Source of the DNA: Deltaproteobacteria bacterium | GTDB lineage: Bacteria > Desulfobacterota > Binatia > Binatales > Binataceae | Reading direction: 5' to 3' | Assembly (NCBI GenBank): GCA_021780225.1 | Contig: JAJXZF010000037.1 | Coordinates: 1 to 46,572 of the forward strand | Length of the DNA: 46,572 nucleotides | Shown here: one piece after another, positions 17,221-25,000 of the stretch | How the letters are laid out: each line of letters starts with the position of its first letter | Position numbering within the stretch: position 1 is the first letter of the stretch | The notes under the pieces: generated by a model | Told to the model about the DNA's origin: nothing | What the model saw: the letters and a program-made list of their open reading frames with translations, nothing else | Databases searched by the model: none | Position numbers and translations under genes: made by a program

Positions 17221-18563
17221 CAGAATGGCACCGCAGGTCCCATGACGCCCATCCGCGACAGGATTTGGTAGAAAATGTAGGGACCGATCCTGACGTTGGA
17301 GTAGGGCACGTCGATTACGTCATTCGCTTTGACAGGAATGTCGGGTTCTTTACCGTTGGTGATCTTGGCCAGATTGATGGCGACAGTTTTCTTGGCGCCG
17401 TCCTTGTCTGTCCGAATCAGCGTGATGTCGGCCGTATCCGCGGCGTACATCGGGCCTCCGGCCGCGCCAATCGCGCCCATCACCGTCAGGCCGGAGCCGA
17501 CCGAAAAATAACCCGGCGTCTGCACCCAGCCGACGACCATCACGTTGCCGCCCCCCGGCACCACGATCACATCTCCGGGCCTGAGCGGCATGTTGATATA
17601 TTTCCCCGCGCCCGAGAGCGAGGTGCTGTGGATTTTGATGGTTAGCGGATGCGCGTTCGGGGGCAACAGCCGGAGCGCATTAGCGGCGATATCCGGCTCC
17701 AGCGACGCATGCTGCTCGGCGTTAATCCGCTGGGCGTGGGCGTTGAGCGCGGCGTTGCCGCCGGGAATTTCACGGCCCGCGTGATGCGGCGCGATTTGTC
17801 CGGCCGGCGGCGGAGCGCCGTTGCTGGTTCCTTCGCCGGACGCTGACGGCAGCGGTTCTCCGGCGCCGGGCGCCGAATTGTACGCAACCATCGAGACCTG
17901 TTTGGCCATGTTCAGCCCGGTTCCGGCTTGCGCGGGAATCAGGATCAATTCGTCCGCGGCCGACGAAACCAGGCCGCCAGCCTGAGTGAGCGCGTCAAGA
18001 ATCGTTTCGTCCGGACTTTCCAGCGTCACCAGACCGGGACGGTTGACCGCGCCAATCACCGCGACTTCGCGGTTGTGATATTCGTTGACGAACACCGAAG
18101 CCTGCGGGCTGTACATGTACGCGCTGAGTTTCTGATCGAGCGCCGCTTCGAGTTGTTCCTCCGAAAGCCCTCCCGCTTGCACCGCGCCGATCAGTGGCAA
18201 TTCGAAAGTTCCAGCCGTGGTCACGCGAACTTTCAAATCCTGGATTTCGGGAACTTGCGGAACAGTGATCGTTAAAACGTCGCCGGGGCCGATCGGATAA
18301 TCGTCGTTCGAGGAAATTTGCGCGGTGCGCGCGGCCCAGAGCTTGTCCAGATCGGGATCGTCCGGTTGCGGCGCATCCTGACTCGCGGCGGCGGCGCTCG
18401 CGGTCACGTCCGCCTTCTCCACGTGCATCGGATCGCTGCTGCCGCATCCCGTAAGGAGCGATCCCGCCGCGATCAGCAGGCCCATGAAGAGCCTCAAACC
18501 CAACGCGGCCGCGGATGAGGAAGCGGCGCGCGTGCGGAAGTTTTCTGTAATGGTTTCTGTCAA
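17220..18563 (-). CDS. wza: Outer-membrane polysaccharide export lipoprotein (Wza type, SLBB domains)
   Basis: 447 residues. A lipoprotein signal ends in lipobox LLTG-C with Cys at residue 40. The poly_export domain begins at DDYPIGPGDVLTITVPQVPEI and continues to about 165 (FVNEYHNREVAVIGAVNRPG starts the first SLBB). A proline/alanine-rich insert of roughly 80 residues (SAPGAGEPLPSASGEG onward) separates it from a second SLBB region (MPLRPGDVIVVPGGGNVMVVG and following), longer than in Escherichia coli Wza. It should form the outer-membrane channel through which the glycan leaves, contacting Wzc on the periplasmic side. It is translated with wzc by stop-start coupling. The start at 18563 gives a basic n-region only at residues 10-12; a start nearer the signal is possible. 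Confidence 0.93.
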   Translation of the reverse strand: MTETITENFRTRAASSSAAALGLRLFMGLLIAAGSLLTGCGSSDPMHVEKADVTASAAAASQDAPQPDDPDLDKLWAARTAQISSNDDYPIGPGDVLTITVPQVPEIQDLKVRVTTAGTFELPLIGAVQAGGLSEEQLEAALDQKLSAYMYSPQASVFVNEYHNREVAVIGAVNRPGLVTLESPDETILDALTQAGGLVSSAADELILIPAQAGTGLNMAKQVSMVAYNSAPGAGEPLPSASGEGTSNGAPPPAGQIAPHHAGREIPGGNAALNAHAQRINAEQHASLEPDIAANALRLLPPNAHPLTIKIHSTSLSGAGKYINMPLRPGDVIVVPGGGNVMVVGWVQTPGYFSVGSGLTVMGAIGAAGGPMYAADTADITLIRTDKDGAKKTVAINLAKITNGKEPDIPVKANDVIDVPYSNVRIGPYIFYQILSRMGVMGPAVPF

Positions 18564-18629
18564 GGTCGGCAGCGCCGAAAAATTCCAGATAGCGGCGCCT
18601 AAAGCGTTTTCGCGTCAGCCGCAAGTGAC

Positions 18630-18659
18630 GCGCGAAGCGGACTTGCGCCCGCTTCGCGC
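18630..18659 (-). other. Hairpin between the secreted-protein gene and wza
   Basis: An 11-base perfect inverted repeat (GCGCGAAGCGG at 18630-18640, its complement at 18649-18659, 8-base loop) lies in the 119-base gap. No run of U follows on the transcribed strand, so it is not a standard terminator. It could lower read-through or protect the mRNA end, making the first gene more strongly expressed than wza. Confidence 0.4.
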
Positions 18660-18682
18660 TCGCTTAAGCCGGCAAACCGAGA

Positions 18683-19210
18683 CTATTCGGCCGGCGAGAT
18701 AACAGGAGGCGGAACGAACGGCGGATGCTGGTGATCGCTGCGATTCCCGCTTTCGGCCCATCCGATTGCCGCACCGCCGGCGGCCACGCCCAGTCCGAGA
18801 ACGCCGATCGACGCCCATTCAGCGGGAGTCAGCGGACCCGGAGGATCGACGCAGTTCCCGCCCTGTGACGCGATCGCGTTGGCGTTGCTCGAAACTTCCC
18901 AGTTGACGGCTTGAGTCGCGCCCGAAAGATTCAATACGCCGGAGCCGTCCTTGAGCGTGGCGCTGCCGGTATCCAGGAAAAGATCGAGCGTGCCGTTCGA
19001 TACATTGTCGATGGCGTAGTTGCCTTTGGTATCGGTCACACCGGAGCCGAGAACCTTGCCCGATGCATCCTTGATCGTGACGGTCGCACCGGAGAGCGGC
19101 GTTCCTTGCGGGCTTTGCGCAACACCGCAGACCGTGGCGGCCATCGCTTGCGACGAAATCAATCCAGCCGAAACGACAATTGTCAGGATCCTCGAAACCG
19201 CGCGTTTCAT
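18683..19210 (-). CDS. Secreted protein with a carboxypeptidase-regulatory-like beta-sandwich domain
   Basis: 175 residues from ATG 19210. It has a signal peptide (MKRAVSRILTIVVSAGLISSQAMA, cut after AMA), then an Ig-like CarboxypepD_reg-type repeat at about 25-90 (VCGVAQSPQGTPLSGATVTI, DTKGNYAIDNV). A glycine/alanine-rich hydrophobic stretch near 133-152 (SIGVLGLGVAAGGAAIGWA) could be a membrane helix, and the tail is proline-rich (PPFVPPPVISPAE). Two cysteines remain in the mature part. It is the first gene of the polysaccharide operon, so it may help anchor or organise the export complex; that is inference from position only. The family is common but functionally loose. Confidence 0.75.
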   Translation of the reverse strand: MKRAVSRILTIVVSAGLISSQAMAATVCGVAQSPQGTPLSGATVTIKDASGKVLGSGVTDTKGNYAIDNVSNGTLDLFLDTGSATLKDGSGVLNLSGATQAVNWEVSSNANAIASQGGNCVDPPGPLTPAEWASIGVLGLGVAAGGAAIGWAESGNRSDHQHPPFVPPPVISPAE

Positions 19211-19705
19211 CAGTTTTGATACCTCGCTACTTTTGCGCCGGTCTTCTACAGCCGGGAATGCGTCCGCTGACCCGTTTCGGCGGGAACCGTGTACGAGCTT
19301 GGATCCGCGTCATACCGCAGGTTCTCCTGCAACCGCAACGGAGAACGGAGTTTTCCTTTTCGATCCGTCGCATCGACACGCGCCGCCTAACGGAATGTTA
19401 TTCGTTCACAGCGTGAAGTGTCGAGCTTGGTCAGGAATTATCACTAGCGTTGATAAGCAGTCAAGCGCTAACCCTTCGCGCCTTATTTTATTCATCCTTT
19501 GTTAGCAGGAATTTGCTGCGGCGATTTTACGGAAAAGATATCGATTCTAGCCATAACGAGGCGTTATTAGCGGCAAATCGCTTTTAATAAATGTTGCCCT
19601 TCCAGAAAAACTTTAACCAGCGATATTAGGATATTTCATTCATGATCGGAATTTCAGCAGCCCTGCCGGATAGACGGAAATTGACGTTTCAATCCACCTG
19701 AAAAT
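19211..19705. other. AT-richer intergenic region upstream of the polysaccharide operon
   Basis: This 495-base stretch has no gene I can support. It is clearly richer in A/T than the flanking genes, especially 19440-19660. It must carry the promoter(s) of the operon reading leftward from 19210. I see no convincing sigma-70 or sigma-54 promoter pair. Two inverted repeats are present: the perfect one listed separately at 19553-19567 and an imperfect one around 19445-19470 (TAGCGTTGA paired with TCAAGCGCTA, one-base bulge). These could be regulator sites for polysaccharide expression. Confidence 0.5.
19553..19567. promoter_or_regulatory. Perfect palindrome, possible operator
   Basis: ATAACG-AGG-CGTTAT is a perfect 6-base inverted repeat with a 3-base spacer, about 345 bases upstream of the first polysaccharide-operon gene. 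A regulator site is possible, but short palindromes also occur by chance. Confidence 0.3.
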
Positions 19706-19736
19706 GCGGCGAGGGGCCAATTTGACCCCTCGCCGC
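19706..19736 (-). terminator. Rho-independent terminator of the Cys-rich secreted protein gene
   Basis: An 11-base perfect GC-rich stem (19706-19716 with 19726-19736) and 9-base loop. On the minus strand it is followed by AUUUU. It lies 55 bases past the stop of the 19791-20408 gene. Confidence 0.75.
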
Positions 19737-19790
19737 TGTCAAACAATCTTTTTTGGCCGCTCGTTTCCGAGCCTCGCGAATCACTCGAAA

Positions 19791-20408
19791 TTAATGGCTG
19801 ATCCACCCTGATAGATGAATGAGGACCGCCTGCGTGCTGGCTTTTGCCGAACCTGTCCACGTGCCCCAGCCGGATTCCGGGGGATTGGGCGCCGGATCGG
19901 CCGAAATTCCCCATCCGCCGCTAATCAGGTCCTGATCATGCTTTCCCGTAGGGTTCTTCGCCGAGATGCCGATAACGTGTTTGCAACTCGTTCCGATAAT
20001 GTTGATTGTGAACGAACCGCCTTGGTTATCGGCAAGATCGACCACGCCGGTCATAAAATTACATCGCGGATCTGGGCCGCCGTTGACGGCGGGTTCGGTG
20101 GCCGGATTCACTCCTTTGTCGGTCGTAACGAAGAAATTCGAGGCAGTCAGCTTGCCTTTGCCGCTGGCTCCTATCGTCGGCGATTGAATTTCGAGGCAGG
20201 AACAACTGCCGCTGGGGCATACATCGACCCAAGCCGAGACGTTGCAGGCGCCGGTAACAACGTCAATGTCATTGCTTGGCGCCGGAGCCGCGGTTCCTTT
20301 GATTATCGCGGTCGCGGGCTTGGTTGCCGGGCCACTGCCCGCGCGGGCCGCTCCCACGGCCGCGAACGCGATCACGCCGGCGACCAGCATCCCCACACAC
20401 TTCTTCAT
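19791..20408 (-). CDS. Secreted cysteine-rich protein of unknown function
   Basis: 205 residues from ATG 20408, preceded by a clear ribosome-binding site (AAGGAG, about 8 bases away). A signal peptide MKKCVGMLVAGVIAFAAVGAARA (cut after ARA) is followed by a low-complexity Ala/Pro/Lys linker. The mature part has six cysteines at about 55, 64, 69, 71, 116 and 142, including CPSGSCSC, suggesting disulfides or, less likely, metal binding. The C-terminus is rich in Gly/Trp (GGWGISADPAPNPPESGWG). I recognise no family. It is a single-gene unit: its own leader upstream and hairpin terminators on both sides. Probably a periplasmic or extracellular structural protein. Confidence 0.7.
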   Translation of the reverse strand: MKKCVGMLVAGVIAFAAVGAARAGSGPATKPATAIIKGTAAPAPSNDIDVVTGACNVSAWVDVCPSGSCSCLEIQSPTIGASGKGKLTASNFFVTTDKGVNPATEPAVNGGPDPRCNFMTGVVDLADNQGGSFTINIIGTSCKHVIGISAKNPTGKHDQDLISGGWGISADPAPNPPESGWGTWTGSAKASTQAVLIHLSGWISH

Positions 20409-20624
20409 GCGAACTTCTCCTTTTCAATGTCTCTTTTGAGACTTTTTGAATAATAACTGAAAGGAATAGTAGAGCAATATTTCTTAATATCTTTTTTGCG
20501 TTTTTGGAGTCGTCAAATATCTATTATAAAAGCCAGATATGTGTCAATTGATTTTCAATTCGCTGAATGTATCGCACAGGAAGATGGAGGGCGATCGACT
20601 TTGGGCTATTTTTAGACGCAAATA
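20409..20624 (-). promoter_or_regulatory. AT-rich leader/promoter region of the Cys-rich secreted protein
   Basis: The 216 bases before the start codon are strikingly AT-rich compared with the rest of the window. On the minus strand a small hairpin (GTCTC-AAAA-GAGAC, 20429-20442) sits just before the ribosome-binding site. TATTAT-like boxes are present, but I cannot choose a promoter with confidence. Confidence 0.4.
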
Positions 20625-20659
20625 GCGAGAGGCGGGGGCATTTAGCCTCCGCCTCTCGC
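20625..20659 (-). terminator. Hairpin terminator after the malyl-CoA lyase-like gene
   Basis: A 15-base stem with one mismatch (20625-20639 with 20645-20659) and 5-base loop, 58 bases past the stop of the 20717-21754 gene. On the minus strand the stem is followed by UAUUU, a weak U-tract. Confidence 0.55.
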
Positions 20660-20716
20660 CTCGAATTCAAAGCGTTCGCGATCGCGACGCGGCCGGACGC
20701 CGCGCTGGCCGGATAA

Positions 20717-21754
20717 TCACGCCGTGCGGCGCATCAGTTCCAGAATGTCATAGCCCGTGATGGCTTTGCTCTTTTGCGACCATTCGCTTAATTCTTCGCC
20801 GCTCACCATTCCGGCTTGCGCGCCCTTGGCGAGGTCCATCAGGCCGATCTTGATCGTGGCTTCGTCGATCATCTCGCCGGTCTTCGGATCGGCCATCGAG
20901 CCGCCGCCCTTCTCGTGGTAGAGCTTGATGACGCGGCGCGCTTCGCCGACCTGATCCTGGCTGGGCGTGAAGCAGGCGTTGCAAATCGGCGCCTGCTGCG
21001 GATGGATCACCCACGTGCCGTCCATCCCGAGATTAGCCGCGCCCTCGTTCTTTTCGCGCAGGCCCCGCTGTAGTTCCGCGACCCGTTCGGGCGAATCCTC
21101 TTTGCGCCACAGCCGCAGATAGACATTGTCGACGGCGTGCAGGCCCGCGGCCTTGGCGGCGACCACCACGGCTTGCTTGGAGTAATGAAAATTCTGGTTC
21201 TGGTTCTCGACGATCTCGCGGATGCCGAGATTGGCGGCGTAGTCCGCGATGCCGAAAATCAGGCCGGCCATCCGATCCGACGCGGTCGCGATCGCGTAGG
21301 CGTTGATCAGCGCGTGCGGCGTTTCGATCAGCGATTCGATCTGAATCTTGTATTTCCATCCGGCGCGCTTTTCGAGATCGTCGAGCAGCTTCGCCACGGT
21401 TTTGATTTCTTCGGGTCCGCGCGTTTTGGGCAGGATGATGCCGTGAAAGCGATTTGGCGCGCCCAGCACGATCGCTTCCATGTCGCCCTTGAAAAACGGC
21501 GAATGGATATTGTTCGGCCGGATCGTGACGACCTTTTTGCCGAAGTCGAGCGTGTTGAGCGCCTCGACCATCACCTTGCGGCTCTTTTCCCCTTTGAACT
21601 CATAAGGGCAGGCGTCTTCGAAATCCGCCATCACATGATCGACCGGCGACTTTACGGGATCCGCGGCGTTCTGATGCAGCTTCAGGCTGTGGCCCGGATA
21701 GGTCATCTCGGTGCGCGGGATGACGATGCGATTGCCGTTTTCCAACACGAACAT
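20717..21754 (-). CDS. HpcH/CitE-family CoA-ester lyase, malyl-CoA / beta-methylmalyl-CoA lyase-like
   Basis: 345 residues from ATG 21754 with GGAG upstream. The CitE-like TIM-barrel fold is shown by RTEMTYPGHSLKLHQNAA near the N-terminus, VMADFEDACP at 41-50, the metal-binding glutamate in KIQIESLIETPHALINAY, and the metal-binding aspartate in GLIFGIADYAANLGI. The late GTWVIHPQQAPICNACF segment matches malyl-CoA lyases more than citrate lyase beta chains. Members cleave or form (S)-malyl-CoA, beta-methylmalyl-CoA or related esters to glyoxylate and an acyl-CoA. It is divergent from a crotonyl-CoA-reductase-like gene; both enzyme types belong to the ethylmalonyl-CoA pathway, which supports a role in acetyl- or propionyl-CoA assimilation. 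Exact substrate uncertain. Confidence 0.85.
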   Translation of the reverse strand: MFVLENGNRIVIPRTEMTYPGHSLKLHQNAADPVKSPVDHVMADFEDACPYEFKGEKSRKVMVEALNTLDFGKKVVTIRPNNIHSPFFKGDMEAIVLGAPNRFHGIILPKTRGPEEIKTVAKLLDDLEKRAGWKYKIQIESLIETPHALINAYAIATASDRMAGLIFGIADYAANLGIREIVENQNQNFHYSKQAVVVAAKAAGLHAVDNVYLRLWRKEDSPERVAELQRGLREKNEGAANLGMDGTWVIHPQQAPICNACFTPSQDQVGEARRVIKLYHEKGGGSMADPKTGEMIDEATIKIGLMDLAKGAQAGMVSGEELSEWSQKSKAITGYDILELMRRTA

Positions 21755-22079
21755 GGGTTTGAACTTTCTCCGTTTTCAAAACTTGCGAAACGCGGCCCAT
21801 GGCAGGCGCGCCGGGCGAGCTTCCGCCACGCGCGATTCTAACCGGCCTTGGCGGCGCTCGGCCAGCGCCGCGGGCGGAATCGTCAAGGACCGGCCGGCGC
21901 GACCCGATCGCGCGGCTTTTCCTAGCCTGACCGCGATGGTTGCGTCAAGCAACCAAAGCAAGCGTCTGTTTGTGATTCTGGTTAATTAGTTGTCATGGCT
22001 CCCGGCAACCTATAACCTCTTCGCACTCCTGCGCGTCTCCGCCGAACCGGTGGAGCGCGGCACATCAAAAGGGTTCCAG
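21755..22079. other. Divergent intergenic region between lyase and dehydrogenase
   Basis: 325 bases between two divergent starts, so it should hold both promoters. The only standout element is the palindrome at 21937-21955, listed separately. No other gene or RNA is supported. An open frame extends the dehydrogenase upstream to 21990, but its translation is not conserved-looking. Confidence 0.45.
21937..21955. promoter_or_regulatory. Palindromic operator candidate
   Basis: TGGTTGC and GCAACCA are perfect 7-base inverted arms around a 5-base centre (GTCAA), midway between the divergent lyase and dehydrogenase genes. The size and position fit a GntR- or TetR-type dimer site controlling both genes. 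No regulator gene is adjacent, so the binding protein is unknown. Confidence 0.45.
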
Positions 22080-23126
22080 ATGAAAGCGATAGTATTCGAG
22101 GGGCATGGCGGCCGCGAAGTTCTACAATATCGCGATACTCCGCAGCCCAAGGCGGGTCCCAACGACGTGGTGATCAAGGTCAAGGCGTCGGCCTGCAATT
22201 TCAACGATATCTGGGCGCGCCGCGGACTGCCGGGGATGAAAATCATCCTGCCGCACATATCGGGGTCCGATGTCGCCGGCGTGGTGGTCGAAGCCGGCAG
22301 CGAAGTGCGCAACGTCAAGGTCGGCGACGAAGTCGTCGTGCACTGCGGCATTTCGTGCCGCCAGTGCTACTACTGCACGCGCGGCGAAGAATACTTCTGC
22401 ACCGATTTCAGAATCTGGGGCTTTCAGACCGGGCCGCTCGACGGCGGCCACGGCGAATACTGCAAAGTGCCGGCGGTGAACGCTTTGCCGAAGCCGTCCA
22501 ATCTGACCTTTCCGGAAGCCGCGACAATTCCGCTCGTGCTGGTCACTGTATGGCGGATGCTGGTGACGCGCGCGCGCGTCCAGGCCGGCGATTTCGTGCT
22601 CGTATGGGGCGCCGCGGGCGGGTTGGGCGTGATGGCGATTCAGGTCGCGAAGCTGTTCAACGCGCGCGCGATCGCGGTCGCGTCGTCGGACGACAAGCTC
22701 GAATTGTGCAAGCAACTGGGCGCGGAATTCGTGCTCAACCGCAAGAAGCACGACATTTTTCAGGAAGTGCGGCGCATCACCGACGGCCGGCGCGCCGATA
22801 TCGTCTTCGAACATACCGGCGCCGACACGTGGCCGGTTTCGATGCAGTGCCTGAAGTGGGGCGGCACGATCGTGACCTGCGGCGCCACCTCGGGCTTCGA
22901 CGCGCACATGGATATCCGCCTGCTCTGGAACAAGCAGCAGAACTATCTCGGTTCGCATCTCGGCAACAAAGGCGAATTGATCGACGCGATGCGGTTCGTC
23001 GAGTCGGGCCAGATCAAGCCGGTGGTCGGCAAAATCATGGACCTGAAGGATCTCGGCGAAGCGCAGGATCTGATGGAAACGAACGCGGTCGGCGGCAAGA
23101 TCGCGATCGTGCCGCCCGCCGCGTAA
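22080..23126 (+). CDS. Zinc-binding medium-chain dehydrogenase/reductase, crotonyl-CoA-reductase-like
   Basis: 348 residues from ATG 22080 (MKAIVFEGHGG), with AAAGG about 8 bases upstream; the open frame continues to 21990 but without conserved sequence. The GroES-like domain has structural-zinc cysteines at 93, 96, 99 and 107 (CRQCYYC, then FC). The catalytic-zinc cysteine of alcohol dehydrogenases is replaced by ACNFNDIWARRG, the pattern of quinone oxidoreductase and crotonyl-CoA carboxylase/reductase. The Rossmann loop is WGAAGGLGVMAIQVAK. FEHTGADTWPVSM and TSGFDAHMDIRLLWNKQQ resemble crotonyl-CoA reductases, although it lacks their longer N-terminus. Likely an NADPH-dependent enoyl-thioester reductase; a general MDR oxidoreductase is the fallback. 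A strong terminator follows. Confidence 0.8.
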   Translation: MKAIVFEGHGGREVLQYRDTPQPKAGPNDVVIKVKASACNFNDIWARRGLPGMKIILPHISGSDVAGVVVEAGSEVRNVKVGDEVVVHCGISCRQCYYCTRGEEYFCTDFRIWGFQTGPLDGGHGEYCKVPAVNALPKPSNLTFPEAATIPLVLVTVWRMLVTRARVQAGDFVLVWGAAGGLGVMAIQVAKLFNARAIAVASSDDKLELCKQLGAEFVLNRKKHDIFQEVRRITDGRRADIVFEHTGADTWPVSMQCLKWGGTIVTCGATSGFDAHMDIRLLWNKQQNYLGSHLGNKGELIDAMRFVESGQIKPVVGKIMDLKDLGEAQDLMETNAVGGKIAIVPPAA

Positions 23127-23157
23127 ACCTCTAGGTTACTTCCACGGACGCAAATGA

Positions 23158-23192
23158 AACGGCCGGAGCGCTGGCTCCGGCCGTTGTTTTTT
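23158..23192 (+). terminator. Rho-independent terminator between convergent genes
   Basis: A 12-base perfect stem (23158-23169 with 23174-23185), GCTG tetraloop and GTTTTTT run. It serves the dehydrogenase on the plus strand and, with a weaker UUUCAUUU tract, probably pntB on the minus strand. Confidence 0.88.
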
Positions 23193-23237
23193 CGCGGATA
23201 TTTTTCGCCGCGCGCGGGCGCGGAGCGCGCCGGCGCT

Positions 23238-24623
23238 TCAGTGGCCGCCGCCGGTCAGTTCGCGCACGATATTGCCGACGAAACCTTTGGCGTCGCCGAA
23301 CAGCATCAAAGTCTTGTCCAGATAATAGAGCTGGTTGTCGATTCCGGCGAAGCCCGGACTCATGCCGCGCTTGATCACCATCACGGTGCGGGCCTTTTCG
23401 ACCTCAAGGATCGGCATTCCGTAGATCGGGCTGCCCTTGTCGGTGCGGGCCGCCGGATTGGTGACGTCGTTGGCGCCGATCACGAGCGCCACGTCCACCT
23501 GCGGGAATTCGGTGTTGGCGTCCTCCATCTCGATCAGCTTGTCGTAAGGCACGTCGGCCTCGGCCAGCAGGACGTTCATATGGCCGGGCATCCGGCCGGC
23601 GACCGGATGGATGGCGAATTTCACGTCGATGCCGCGTTTGGTGAGCGCGTCGTAAAATTCGCGCACCTTGTGTTGCGCCTGCGCGACCGCCATTCCATAG
23701 CCGGGCACGACCATCACGTAATTCGCCGCTTCGAGAATCGCCGCCGCGTCCTCGGGCGTCGCGGTGCGCACGCTGCGTTCTTCGGCTTGAGCGGCGGCCG
23801 ACGTCTGGAGCTGGCCGAACGCTCCGAACATCACGTTGGTGAACGAGCGGTTCATCGCGCGGCACATGATTACCGACAGGATGAAGCCGGAGGCGCCGTC
23901 GAGCGCGCCCGCCACCACCAGCACCTTGGTGTTGAGCACGAAGCCGAGCAGCGCCGCGGTGAAGCCGACGTAGGAATTGAGCAGCGAGATGACGGTCGGC
24001 ATGTCAGCGCCGCCGATCGGCATGACCAGCAGGAAGCCGAAAAACAGCGAAATGACCACCATCAGCAGGAAAACCGCGGTATGGACCGGGTTCAAGATGA
24101 GCATGAGCGCGAGGATGATCGCCGCGCCCAGCACCGACAGGCTGACGTAGTTCTGGCCTTTGTAAACGATCGGCCGCTGCGGCAGGATTTCCTGCAGTTT
24201 GCCGGCCGCGATCAGGCTGCCGGTGAAGCTGAGCGAGCCGATAATCACCTCGAGCGCGATTTCCGTCATCTCGAACTTGTTGATGTTCGGCAGCCGCATG
24301 TAGTACTCGGAAATTCCGATCAGCGCCGCCGCCAGCGCGCCGAAGGCGTGGCTCATCGCGGTCCGTTGCGGCACCGCCGTCATCGGCACCATTCCGAGCG
24401 GAATTCCGATCGCGGCGCCGCCGGCCAGCGCGATGATAATCCACTTGTACTGCACCAGCTCGGGATTGAAGAGCGTCGTGACCACGGCGAGGGCCGCGCC
24501 GATTTCCCCGGCCAGCACGCCGCGCCGCGCGGTCGCGGGCGAACTCAGCCAGCGGAGCGACAGAACGAACAGCGCAATCGCCGCGATATAGACGAAGTCC
24601 GGCAGATATTGCGCTGTGCTCAC
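23238..24623 (-). CDS. pntB: Proton-translocating NAD(P) transhydrogenase, beta subunit
   Basis: 461 residues from GTG 24623, which overlaps the pntAb stop (GTGA). The first 270 residues hold about nine membrane helices (domain II). The C-terminal domain III binds NADP(H): VMVVPGYGMAVAQAQHKV, FAIHPVAGRMPGHMNVLLAEA, VIGANDVTNPAA and KRGMSPGFAGIDN are the canonical loops. With the alpha subunits it couples hydride transfer from NADH to NADP+ to inward proton movement, supplying NADPH for biosynthesis. Length and motifs are normal. Operon order is pntAa-pntAb-pntB. Confidence 0.96.
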   Translation of the reverse strand: MSTAQYLPDFVYIAAIALFVLSLRWLSSPATARRGVLAGEIGAALAVVTTLFNPELVQYKWIIIALAGGAAIGIPLGMVPMTAVPQRTAMSHAFGALAAALIGISEYYMRLPNINKFEMTEIALEVIIGSLSFTGSLIAAGKLQEILPQRPIVYKGQNYVSLSVLGAAIILALMLILNPVHTAVFLLMVVISLFFGFLLVMPIGGADMPTVISLLNSYVGFTAALLGFVLNTKVLVVAGALDGASGFILSVIMCRAMNRSFTNVMFGAFGQLQTSAAAQAEERSVRTATPEDAAAILEAANYVMVVPGYGMAVAQAQHKVREFYDALTKRGIDVKFAIHPVAGRMPGHMNVLLAEADVPYDKLIEMEDANTEFPQVDVALVIGANDVTNPAARTDKGSPIYGMPILEVEKARTVMVIKRGMSPGFAGIDNQLYYLDKTLMLFGDAKGFVGNIVRELTGGGH

Positions 24624-24922
24624 GACTGCTTCCTTTCCCGTCCGCTCAGTTTGAACATCCGCACCATCCGGTCGGTGATCAGGAAGCCGCCGACCATGTT
24701 GCTGAAGGCCGCCGCCACGGCGATTGCGCCAAGCGTGGCGGAGAGCGCGGTGCCCTGGCGGCCGGCGATGATGATCGCGGCGACCACGACGATCGCGTCG
24801 AGCGCGTTGGTCAGCGCCATCAAGGGCGTATGCAGCAGCGGCGACACCCGGCGAATCACTTCGAAGCCGACGAAACCGGCCAGTACGAAAACGTAGAGGT
24901 TGGTTATAAATCCGGTAGGCAC
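24620..24922 (-). CDS. pntAb: NAD(P) transhydrogenase, alpha-2 (membrane) subunit
   Basis: 100 residues from GTG 24922 with AAGGAG about 7 bases upstream. It contains three to four hydrophobic segments (NLYVFVLAGFVGFEVIRRVSP, HTPLMALTNALDAIVVVAAII and a C-terminal helix before FLITDRMVRMFK). SPLLHTPLMALTNALDAI is the signature of the membrane part of PntA when it is encoded separately. It completes the proton channel together with PntB. The split alpha subunit is the arrangement of many proteobacteria (as in Rhodospirillum rubrum), unlike Escherichia coli where PntA is one chain. Confidence 0.96.
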   Translation of the reverse strand: MPTGFITNLYVFVLAGFVGFEVIRRVSPLLHTPLMALTNALDAIVVVAAIIIAGRQGTALSATLGAIAVAAAFSNMVGGFLITDRMVRMFKLSGRERKQS

Positions 24923-25000
24923 GGATTGCTCCTTGGAATGACTAGGTTTGCGCGGTTTGAGAATACGCGCCGGGCGCGGGACCGCAGGCCCGGCGGCGCT

